A stretch of 14,917 nucleotides of DNA from contig JAAYXQ010000117.1 in the NCBI GenBank assembly GCA_012515825.1, positions 1 to 14,917 on the forward strand. Direction: 5' to 3'. The notes under the pieces were generated by a model, which saw nothing but the letters and a program-made list of their open reading frames with translations, was not told the origin of the DNA and ran no database searches. The DNA is from Fibrobacter sp. GTDB lineage: Bacteria > Fibrobacterota > Fibrobacteria > Fibrobacterales > Fibrobacteraceae. The position numbers and the translations under genes were made by a program. Below, one piece after another: positions 7,011 through 13,598 of the stretch. The number at the start of each line of letters is the position of its first letter. Positions within the stretch are counted from its first letter, which is position 1.

Positions 7011-7101
7011 AAACGGTATACTTTACAAACACGCTGGGTCGGCGAGCTACGGGCTACCCTCTGGTCGGTGCTACGCACTCGCATGGACCGCGACCCTCCG
7101 C
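6991..7101 (+). repeat. GC-rich intergenic element with internal direct and inverted repeats
   Basis: The base composition changes abruptly from AT-rich to GC-rich here. GGTCGG recurs at 7037 and 7063, and GCTACG at 7046 and 7070. The inverted pairs are CCCAGC (6998-7003) with GCTGGG (7033-7038), GGGTCG (7036-7041) with CGACCC (7091-7096), and the tight hairpin GTGC-TAC-GCAC (7068-7078). No plausible gene is encoded. It resembles dispersed GC-rich repeats found between genes in related bacteria, but this is recall only; its copy number elsewhere cannot be seen. Confidence 0.6.
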
Positions 7102-7177
7102 ATGCCTCACGCCGTTGCAAATGACTCACGCCGTTGCACATGCCTCACGCCGTTGCACATGACTCACACCGTCGCGA
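7102..7177 (+). repeat. Four contiguous 19-base tandem repeats
   Basis: Units at 7102-7120, 7121-7139, 7140-7158 and 7159-7177 are all exactly 19 bases with consensus ATGMCTCACGCCGTTGCAM. They alternate ATGCC and ATGAC beginnings, which suggests a 38-base dimer that was duplicated. The fourth copy is the most diverged, ending ACACCGTCGCGA. There are no spacers, so this is not a CRISPR array. 19 is not a multiple of three, and no gene spans the units convincingly. Confidence 0.9.
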
Positions 7178-7214
7178 AAAAAAAATCAATGAGAGGTTTT
7201 TTTAAACTTCTCTC
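7177..7214 (-). terminator. Probable rho-independent terminator of the DUF4416 operon
   Basis: On the minus strand, GAGAG-AA-GTTT, loop AAAA, AAAC-CTCTC (7214-7191) forms a nine-pair stem with a two-base bulge. It overlaps the last codons of the DUF4416 gene. After five bases comes a run of nine T (7185-7177). The short interval between stem and T-run lowers certainty. Confidence 0.5.
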
Positions 7215-7710
7215 GCACTAATAAAAGATCTCGCTCGTAAGGGTTTCTCACAAAGTCATCAAAAGCCCAAGCAGTGGGCTTAAAATGGCCTTTAGCATAA
7301 GTTAAAAGCATGTCAAGCCATATACCGTCACCTGCGTAGAGCTTAAACGGGCCTCTCTTAAAAGACGGAAGAACGACCTTATCAAGATCCATATACCCCA
7401 CATCAATATTCACAGAGCGTTTCTGAGATAAAGAAAAATCTAATTCGAGTTGATTAGATCTTTTTTTTTCAGAAACAATGGCTTCTGGAGAAATAAAACA
7501 TTCAAAAGAAATTACTCCTCGATAAAGATCTTGCCCCATTTCAGATTCATAATAATTTGTTTTATCAAATAGAAATAAAGATCCTTGATGTAAAATACGC
7601 CCCCAAGTCTTTTCTAAAAGGTTTAATAAATCTGGATCCCAAGAAGGTCCTTTTTGTAAGACAAAAGCAAGTAACTGAACTGGTTCACTAAAAGAATGAG
7701 GTAAAGCCAT
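7186..7710 (-). CDS. DUF4416 family protein
   Basis: The 174-residue, probably cytoplasmic protein matches the DUF4416 pattern throughout. PVQLLAFVLQK (10-20) is the opening strand. FLFDKTNYYESEMGQDLYR (46-64) carries the hallmark T-x-YY-x-x-EMG motif. FISPEAIVSEKKRSNQLE (72-89) follows, then the RSVNIDVGYMDLDKVVLPS segment (98-116) in place of the family's NlDPGY-x-VLaTtK. LYAGDGIWLDMLLTY (124-138) and the terminal AWAFDDFVRN (147-156) complete it. The molecular role of DUF4416 is not known. I prefer ATG at 7710 to the TTG two codons upstream (7716): a GGA lies suitably about 7 bases before the ATG and too close to the TTG. It follows the metalloprotease gene by 11 bases, so the two share an operon. 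No functional link between them is known. Confidence 0.88.
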   Translation of the reverse strand: MALPHSFSEPVQLLAFVLQKGPSWDPDLLNLLEKTWGRILHQGSLFLFDKTNYYESEMGQDLYRGVISFECFISPEAIVSEKKRSNQLELDFSLSQKRSVNIDVGYMDLDKVVLPSFKRGPFKLYAGDGIWLDMLLTYAKGHFKPTAWAFDDFVRNPYERDLLLVREKFKKTSH

Positions 7711-7721
7711 AAACAATCCAA

Positions 7722-8990
7722 CTAATGAGGAATTAAAGTAAGGTTTTTACTAATGATTTCAAGTTGCCCTTTAGAAAAGCCTGTTATAGGGACATCTGTT
7801 ACAAAAGGGAACATGACATTAGAAGCATCAGGGCATTCATTGAGATTTCCATAAGATGTCGCTCCAGTATATACTTTAGGCATTAAAGGACGCCGCACAT
7901 AAATATCTGTTGGTATAATACTCTTTCTTTTTGTAAGAGCATAACCAAAAACACTTGAGCACCATTCTGTATCATCAATTCCATCTTCAAAAGAAGAGAA
8001 ATCTTGTAAGCCAGTAAAATCAGCGATTGTTGTTGTGGTATGACGCAAGCCAAAAAAATGACCCACTTCATGAATAGCTGTTTCAACAATCTGATCTGCT
8101 TTTAACCATGTTTCACTTGTTGAAGTATTTTTCATATGGGTTCCAAGAACGATTGTACTGCCTTCACCACCGCCTAAATTGGCACTGAAAAGAGAAGAAT
8201 AACCTAAAACCCCCGTAGATTCATCTATACGATGCACTAAAACTAAATCTAAAGCGTCATAAATCGTTTTCTCTGGCCAACCACCTAATTCATTGAGCAT
8301 CACATCTTTTGAAGAAGTCCCTGCAAGCCAAGGTTCGTTATCAGGATATAAATGACCCACTTTGGGATGAAATTCAGCGTACCGAATAAAAATGGTATCT
8401 ATCTGGATCCCTTGATAAATATTTCTAAAAGAAGTGATAAGCTTCGCAGCGAGATCATTTTCATCATAGCCATCAGCAGTACCTTTAAAAGAGCCAGTAA
8501 CAATTAAATTCAAATTAAAAGAACTAGAATATAGTCCAGTTCCTTCAAATAAAAAATGATCTACGCGACCTGAATAATAATCATGATCTTCTCCAACTAA
8601 AGTGGTAGCCCAAATAGCCAGATCAGATTCTTCAGAAACAAAAGAGTACTCCCAACGGCCATTGATTTCAGTCGCTTTTAGATTTCGAACTCGGCGTGAA
8701 GAATAACGCGTTCCATCTTCGTTAAAGGAAACTCGATGTAATTGAAGAAAAGGTGCTGTATAAGATGGATCTACATCAAAAGAAAGCTTATAAGCGCCCT
8801 GTGGATGAACCGTAAAATAAGTACCATAAGCAAGGTTAGCCGCCACAGAATCTTGTTTCGCTAGATCATTTGGATAGAAAAAATAAGGTAAACCATTATC
8901 AGGAGAGAGAGTTACATCTTTTTTTTCAGAAGAACACCCAATAAAAGTCGCTAAAAAAAAGAACACACAAACAAAAAACACTTTTTTCAT
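7722..8990 (-). CDS. Lipoprotein zinc metalloprotease (metzincin)
   Basis: The product is a predicted surface- or periplasm-exposed lipoprotein protease. The signal peptide MKKVFFVCVFFFLATFIGC places the lipidated Cys at 19. The catalytic zinc motif HEVGHFFGLRH (307-317) has all three histidines, E308 and the conserved glycine of metzincins. ASNVMFP (389-395) supplies the Met-turn with M393. GIDDTEWC (337-344) resembles the DT(P) segment after the zinc site in pappalysin-like M43 proteases, so M43 or a close relative is the best guess. The approximately 280 residues before the catalytic domain look beta-rich and unrecognised. The frame extends upstream to 9029, but ATG at 8990 has a Shine-Dalgarno AAAGGA 8 bases away and gives a perfect lipoprotein leader, so the start is set there (422 residues). 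The gene is divergent from comEC and leads into the DUF4416 gene. Confidence 0.87.
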   Translation of the reverse strand: MKKVFFVCVFFFLATFIGCSSEKKDVTLSPDNGLPYFFYPNDLAKQDSVAANLAYGTYFTVHPQGAYKLSFDVDPSYTAPFLQLHRVSFNEDGTRYSSRRVRNLKATEINGRWEYSFVSEESDLAIWATTLVGEDHDYYSGRVDHFLFEGTGLYSSSFNLNLIVTGSFKGTADGYDENDLAAKLITSFRNIYQGIQIDTIFIRYAEFHPKVGHLYPDNEPWLAGTSSKDVMLNELGGWPEKTIYDALDLVLVHRIDESTGVLGYSSLFSANLGGGEGSTIVLGTHMKNTSTSETWLKADQIVETAIHEVGHFFGLRHTTTTIADFTGLQDFSSFEDGIDDTEWCSSVFGYALTKRKSIIPTDIYVRRPLMPKVYTGATSYGNLNECPDASNVMFPFVTDVPITGFSKGQLEIISKNLTLIPH

Positions 8991-9082
8991 CCCATAGGTC
9001 CTTTTGAAACCTGATTTAACCCATTCCATTTGCCGTCGATTATCATAAAAAAATTAATTCCATTAAAACTTTTGAATATCCA

Positions 9083-9165
9083 AAACGTTTATACAATAAA
9101 AGCCACTTTTGAAACGTTTTATGAAACATAAACTTAATAGTCACCTTAAAAGGTTTTATGAAACA
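9083..9165. promoter_or_regulatory. Repeated palindromic motifs in the divergent comEC/metalloprotease gap
   Basis: The palindromic octamer AAACGTTT occurs at 9083-9090 and 9112-9119. The 13-mer GTTTTATGAAACA, itself an interrupted palindrome GTTT-TATG-AAAC, occurs twice at 9116-9128 and 9153-9165, with a 37-base period. They lie in the 231-base non-coding gap (8991-9221) that must contain both divergent promoters, so operators are possible. No convincing -35/-10 pair was found for either gene. Confidence 0.4.
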
Positions 9166-9221
9166 AGCGTTTTAAAAATGGCACATGCTTCAATTTACTT
9201 TTTTTACAAAAGAAAGACAAA

Positions 9222-11585
9222 ATGAATAAAAAAATAAACGTGAATGAGTCCCTATTCTATCCTTTTCTTAAAAGGCAGGCCTTAAGTGCTTTTATTGGCG
9301 TTTCTGCTTTATTTATCACAGAGCAATATCCCCTTTATGGGATTTCCATAGGCATTTTCTTCTTAATTATGGTTTTGCAATTTCCTAGAAGCATACAAAA
9401 GATGATGCTTTTCTTTTTTGTTATGGCTTTTATTGTTCTTTTAGGGCATCGTACTTTTGCAGAACCATTTTCGATAGAAGAACCGTCTAAAAATAAAGGG
9501 AAGGGAATTGTAGAAACTCTTCTGCCTCGTTCTTCTGGAATAGCGGTTATCGTTAACGAAAAAGGAAAGCGTTTTCGACTCACTCATAAAAATAAAGAGG
9601 TTTCTGCTCCACTACCAGGAGATTCTATTGTCTTTGAAGCGAAATGGTATCCAGTAATACCGCCAACGATTCCTGGAACGTTTAATACAGAATCTTGGTT
9701 AAAGAGCCAAAAGTTTGCTGCCTACGGTGAGCTTAAGGCTTTTACTATTACGAAAAGTAAATGGATTCCTGAACGAGATTTTTACGCTTTCCGTCTTTGG
9801 CTCCTTTCGAAATTTACCCCCTACGCAAGTCCTGCTGAATCGGGGCTTCTTTTAGGATTACTCGCTGGAGATCGATCTGGAATTCCTGAAGCCTTACAAA
9901 ATGATTTTCGACGTACTGGTCTTGTCCATGTGCTTGCAATTAGTGGCTTTCATGTTGTTCTACTTTCTGAAATACTACTTCTTATTCTTAAAGCATTTCG
10001 GCTCCCCCACACCATCGCGAATATCGTAGCCATGATTCTTCTACTAGTATATGTCCCCGTCACAGGAGGGTCTTCGCCTGTTTCAAGATCCGTACTCATG
10101 TTTGTGGTGATTCAATCAGGAACGCTTTTCCAAAAAAAAGCCGATAGTCTTAATAGTCTTGGGTTCGCTTTACTTCTTCTCGTTTTATACAACCCCGAAG
10201 AACTATGGAATCCTGGATTTCAGCTCTCAGCAGCTGCCACAGCAGGTATTATCATTGGTCAAAAGTGCAATCCATTTTCTAAAAAAAAGAAAGAAGAAAA
10301 GCTCCCTATTTTCAATACTTTAAAAGAATACATCTTGGAACCCTCTTATATCACACTTTGTGCAACTCTCTCTACGGCTCCATTTTTAATCTATCACTTT
10401 CAATCTCTTTCTCCAGTCGCTTGGCTTGGTAATCTTTTTATTGTCCCTCTTGTTTCTTTTGGAATGCAAGCAGGGTTATTTGCTTTACTAGTTCCTATAC
10501 CATTTGTAGAAGCATCTTTAGTCGAATCAGCCGCCTTTTTCTTAAGGCTCGCCTCTTATTTAACTAATATGCTTTCAGATTCTCCCGAAGCGTCTTTGAC
10601 TGTTGGCCCTTACCCCACGCCTTTTCTATGGATTTTTACCATTCTTCTTATTTTAATTCCAGTATTTTTTAAGATAAAATCGGCGAGGCGTTGTTTTTTA
10701 TCCATTTTCTTTCTTGCTGGAGTTTTATTTATCATTTCAAGCATTACAGATAAGTTAACCCCTTCTTGGAAAGTGACCATTTTAGATGCAGGCCAAGCGG
10801 ATTGTATTGTCATTCAAAGTCCAGCAAAACGGACTTATGTGATTGATACTGGCGTAGAAAAAAAGCGAAATCCAGCTACAGAAAAAATCATTCCATACTT
10901 AAGAAATCAAGGGGTACAAACGATAGAAGCGGTGATTATTACTCATGCCGACGCAGACCACTTTGGCGGAGCGGCCGTTTTATTTAAGTCATTTCCAGTA
11001 AAAGCTCTTTGGTTAAGCGAGTGTTCCAGAGTAGAACTAAAACCGACGTGGCAAAAAGCGATTAGTACCGCTTTAGATAAAGGCATACTGGTTAAAGACA
11101 TTAAAAGAGGAGATCTTATTAGAGAAGAAATTCCTCGCTTTCTTTTTAATCCTGTTTCTTATTTTGAAATCAAAGTATTACATCCTAATCCGTTACAATG
11201 CAAAGAGACAAATACAGAAAGTATCACACTCCAGGTGAAAGGATTAGGGCATTCTATTTTACTGACAGGTGATCTTACTTTAGAAGGAGAAAAAGAAATT
11301 CTAAATACAGATATTTCACTTCAAAGTGATATTCTAAAAGTGGGTCATCACGGGTCAAAAACATCTAGCCATGTAGATTTTTTAAAGGCAGTGAATCCCA
11401 AGTACGCTTTTATTTCTGCGGGGAAAAACAATCGTTTTAGACACCCAAGCCCAATTGTTACTCAAAGATTAAAAGAGTTAAAAATCCCATTTAAGAATAC
11501 AGCTCAAGCAGGTAGCTTCTTTATTGATTTCAAAGAAAACAGCTATACAATTGAAAGCTCTTTGAATAAAATCACGTATCCATAA
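9222..11585 (+). CDS. comEC: ComEC/Rec2 DNA-internalisation channel with C-terminal metallo-beta-lactamase domain
   Basis: ComEC forms the inner-membrane channel through which single-stranded DNA enters during natural transformation. The 787-residue length is normal for the full three-part protein. Residues 1-80 hold N-terminal membrane segments, and about 95-185 the OB-like region. The Competence domain follows (roughly 200-480), with GLLLGLLAGDRSGIPEALQNDFRRTG and VHVLAISGFHVVLLSE (235-250), the family's best signature, plus multiple transmembrane helices. The C-terminal beta-lactamase-like domain (about 517-770) has LDAGQADC, THADADHFGG (H575, D577, D579, H580), LLTGDLT (D684), VGHHGSKTSS (707-716) and RHPSP (H741), so the metal-site residues look intact. 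The start has only a weak purine stretch (AAAGAAAGACAAA) as ribosome site. It stands alone and ends in a strong terminator. It indicates a DNA-uptake capacity, but other com genes are not in view. Confidence 0.97.
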   Translation: MNKKINVNESLFYPFLKRQALSAFIGVSALFITEQYPLYGISIGIFFLIMVLQFPRSIQKMMLFFFVMAFIVLLGHRTFAEPFSIEEPSKNKGKGIVETLLPRSSGIAVIVNEKGKRFRLTHKNKEVSAPLPGDSIVFEAKWYPVIPPTIPGTFNTESWLKSQKFAAYGELKAFTITKSKWIPERDFYAFRLWLLSKFTPYASPAESGLLLGLLAGDRSGIPEALQNDFRRTGLVHVLAISGFHVVLLSEILLLILKAFRLPHTIANIVAMILLLVYVPVTGGSSPVSRSVLMFVVIQSGTLFQKKADSLNSLGFALLLLVLYNPEELWNPGFQLSAAATAGIIIGQKCNPFSKKKKEEKLPIFNTLKEYILEPSYITLCATLSTAPFLIYHFQSLSPVAWLGNLFIVPLVSFGMQAGLFALLVPIPFVEASLVESAAFFLRLASYLTNMLSDSPEASLTVGPYPTPFLWIFTILLILIPVFFKIKSARRCFLSIFFLAGVLFIISSITDKLTPSWKVTILDAGQADCIVIQSPAKRTYVIDTGVEKKRNPATEKIIPYLRNQGVQTIEAVIITHADADHFGGAAVLFKSFPVKALWLSECSRVELKPTWQKAISTALDKGILVKDIKRGDLIREEIPRFLFNPVSYFEIKVLHPNPLQCKETNTESITLQVKGLGHSILLTGDLTLEGEKEILNTDISLQSDILKVGHHGSKTSSHVDFLKAVNPKYAFISAGKNNRFRHPSPIVTQRLKELKIPFKNTAQAGSFFIDFKENSYTIESSLNKITYP

Positions 11586-11622
11586 TGATTTTTATGGAAT
11601 TGTTTTGAAAAAGCCTCTAAAC

Positions 11623-11656
11623 AAAAAGGTTCTGCGAATAAACGCAGAATCTTTTT
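11623..11656 (+). terminator. Strong rho-independent terminator after comEC, probably bidirectional
   Basis: GGTTCTGCG (11628-11636) pairs with CGCAGAATC (11643-11651) around the loop AATAAA, with one G-T wobble, and is followed by TTTTT (11652-11656). The preceding AAAAA (11623-11627) extends the stem and supplies a T-run on the opposite strand, so it can also stop transcription from the convergent right-hand operon. Confidence 0.88.
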
Positions 11657-11762
11657 GGATTTATTATTAGAGAGAAAGAGAGACCTAGTGCACGGATTCA
11701 AATGAATCGTATTCTATAAGGTATTCTAATTATAGACGTCTTTATTTAATTACCTTCATATT

Positions 11763-11920
11763 ATGTTGTAAGAAGATACAACATGGCGATACTAATTTTT
11801 TGAATTTTTAAAAAGCGCTCATTTTCACTTTTTATTAGAAGAATTCTCTAATGAAATAATTAAAAAGTAAAAGCTCTTCATTGTAAAAAGAAATAAACAT
11901 TTGAAAATAAACAAATGTTT
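11763..11920. other. AT-rich region with a series of perfect hairpins
   Basis: The gap 11586-12116 holds no supportable gene. Besides the terminator it contains ATGTTGTA-AGAAGA-TACAACAT (11763-11784), a nested palindrome with inner ATTAGA/TCTAAT (11834-11839, 11847-11852) and outer ACTTTTTA/TAAAAAGT (11827-11834, 11861-11868), and AAACATTTG-(8)-CAAATGTTT (11895-11903, 11912-11920). On the minus strand the last stem is followed by a T-rich stretch and could be the terminator of the convergent GT-C-like gene. Whether any are transcribed as RNA is unknown. Confidence 0.55.
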
Positions 11921-11953
11921 AGATAAATGGTCTTCATAAATACGTTCAAAAAA

Positions 11954-12113
11954 TGTTTTGGCGTTTATAAAAATTGTTCTGATATTTATAAAAAAAATCT
12001 GGCGTTTATAAAAATGTTCTGGCGTTTATAAAAATGTTTTGGTGTTTATAAAAAATGTTTTGGTGTTTATAAAAATGTTTTGGCGTTTATAAAAAATGTT
12101 TTGGTGTTTATAA
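11954..12113. repeat. Eight-copy ~20-base tandem minisatellite
   Basis: Units of consensus TGTTTTGGYGTTTATAAAAA begin at 11954, 11975, 11998, 12015, 12035, 12056, 12076 and 12097. Lengths are 17-23 bases, differing mainly in the A-run; the third unit lacks the first three bases and the last is cut short. The Y position alternates C and T, and the second copy is the most diverged. The array ends 3 bases before the stop codon of the GT-C-like gene, in its 3' region. Replication slippage is the simplest origin. Confidence 0.92.
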
Positions 12114-12116
12114 TAA

Positions 12117-13598
12117 TCAATAATCGATTCTATCAAAGACAACATAATTTGTATCTCGATAGACTAATTTCCATTCTTTATTTTCTAACAAAACGTTAAT
12201 GAGTTGATCCCAACGGGCATAATAACGTAAAGGGAATACGGCTCGGTCAATGCCTTCTTTTTTTGTATCTGACAAAAACGTCTCAGGCTTTTTGGCGTAG
12301 CTTAAATACGTTTCAAAAAACGACGCCGTTTTTAACATAAAACGCCCATCAATGTATGTTGCTTCTGAAGGATTTCGCCAAGCTAAATAGCCTCCCATGC
12401 GATCATCATTAAATAATTTTCCAGTGTGAGGATTTGATTTCATCCATTCTACAGCTTGAACAGGCACACGATTTGATGAAACCATACTCTTATCGTAAGG
12501 CAAAAGACTTCTTACCCAAAAACCAAAAACAAAGAAGAACAACAGGCCTAAAATCAATGGAGTACGCTTTAATTTTTCAAACTTTTTTTCAAAATTCATT
12601 GTTCTATGAGATAATAAGAGTGTCATAAAAACGGGTAAAAGAAGAACCATATTTCGTTCTGCCATTAAAGCTAGAATCGCCGTTAAAACAAACCAAAAAG
12701 AAAGTATTTCTTCCTTAAAATTCATTGTAGAATGTATTAAGTTTTTCCAAATAGAAATAATTCCATAGCAAAGACACGAAAAAGACAATAAAAAAGAAAT
12801 CCCCGAAACAAGCATTTTCTCTTGGTTAAAAAACAGCACTATTGGAGAACGATTTTCAATAATCTCTGATGCAAATATTGTGGCTGAAGGAGAAAGCCCT
12901 ATTAGTCGATCGAATAAATTAAAAGGGTAAAGCCAGAGCAAAAGCCTTTCTTGATGAAGTAGAGGAATAAATAGTAAAAGGAGAAATACAAATAAAAAAC
13001 GTTTGCTTGGATAAGAACTTGTACTGTAGAGTTTCTGTTTTAATTGAATCAAAAAGAAAACAAAGGCAAGAATAGGGCCTAATATAAATAAGCCTTGTGT
13101 TTTACTCCAGGTGAATTGGATTAAGCCAAGTGCAAGTAATAAACCGATCCATTTCAAAAAATTCTTTTTTGCTTTTATATGGCTTAAATAGAAGAATAAG
13201 TTCCAGAAAACCCCTAAAAAGACGAGCGAAAAAACAACGGGGCGCATTTCGAAAAAATAACGGAATAAAAACAAGAGAATAACTGCTAAAAGCAATCGAT
13301 ATTTTGGAATGGAACGAAGTTCTTTTCGGAACGGAAATAGAAATAAAGCAAAAACAGTTCCCCATAGGAGTGCCTTAATTACAACGAGTAAAGGGGCTCC
13401 ACCAAATTCAAAAACACGATATACCACTTGCTGAAAATACTCGTGTACATTAATCCAAGGCTCGCGAGAAACAGTCCACATTAAAGAATCTTTACCTGAA
13501 ACAGCATGGTCTCTGGCACACGCTAAATGCCACCAGATGTCGGTATCCGTCAAAGGAAACAGAGCCAAAAGAAAAACTATGAAACTAATAAAAATCAA
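12117..13598 (-). CDS. Multi-pass membrane protein, GT-C glycosyltransferase-like
   Basis: The 493-residue integral membrane protein has around ten hydrophobic segments (1-16, 66-90, 102-138, 149-186, 200-222, 263-283, 299-331, 347-364). DTDIWWHL (18-25) in the first loop after helix 1 has the D-x-D and WWHL pattern of GT-C-fold lipid-phosphosugar transferases. The pattern continues with VNVHEYFQQ-type residues near 50-58. The C-terminal soluble part reads VPVQAVEWMK (378-387), FNDDRMGGYLAWRNP (396-410), YIDGRF (415-420) and KEWKLVYRDTNYVVFDR (474-490), a recurrent tail in this protein group. Donor and acceptor are unknown; by family they would act on the outer face of the inner membrane. The start is TTG at 13598, forming a four-base TTGA overlap with the upstream stop, strong evidence for coupling. 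No Shine-Dalgarno is clear. It may instead be a non-catalytic relative. Confidence 0.8.
   Translation of the reverse strand: MIFISFIVFLLALFPLTDTDIWWHLACARDHAVSGKDSLMWTVSREPWINVHEYFQQVVYRVFEFGGAPLLVVIKALLWGTVFALFLFPFRKELRSIPKYRLLLAVILLFLFRYFFEMRPVVFSLVFLGVFWNLFFYLSHIKAKKNFLKWIGLLLALGLIQFTWSKTQGLFILGPILAFVFFLIQLKQKLYSTSSYPSKRFLFVFLLLLFIPLLHQERLLLWLYPFNLFDRLIGLSPSATIFASEIIENRSPIVLFFNQEKMLVSGISFLLSFSCLCYGIISIWKNLIHSTMNFKEEILSFWFVLTAILALMAERNMVLLLPVFMTLLLSHRTMNFEKKFEKLKRTPLILGLLFFFVFGFWVRSLLPYDKSMVSSNRVPVQAVEWMKSNPHTGKLFNDDRMGGYLAWRNPSEATYIDGRFMLKTASFFETYLSYAKKPETFLSDTKKEGIDRAVFPLRYYARWDQLINVLLENKEWKLVYRDTNYVVFDRIDY

Noticed and set aside
6991..7101. Integron attC site
   Set aside because: Inverted repeats are present, but I could not identify the paired R and L box core sites, and no integrase or cassette arrangement is visible.
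7102..7177. CRISPR-like array
   Set aside because: Units are contiguous with no spacers, the repeat is only 19 bases, and no cas genes are present.
6994..7221. A 75-codon plus-strand open frame across the GC-rich island and 19-base repeats
   Set aside because: It is built from non-triplet tandem repeats, has no ribosome site, and runs into the DUF4416 gene on the other strand; its composition reflects the repeat rather than coding selection.
8991..9029. Upstream extension of the metalloprotease by 13 residues
   Set aside because: The downstream ATG has a good Shine-Dalgarno and gives a standard lipoprotein leader, whereas the extension would place charged residues ahead of it.
11690..11709. 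tRNA T-arm-like GGATTCAAAT sequence
   Set aside because: The surrounding bases do not form acceptor, D or anticodon stems; it is just a short inverted repeat GATTC/GAATC.
11954..12113. Plasmid-type iteron origin
   Set aside because: The unit length would fit, but there is no replication initiator gene nearby and the surroundings are ordinary chromosomal genes; variable A-runs point to slippage.
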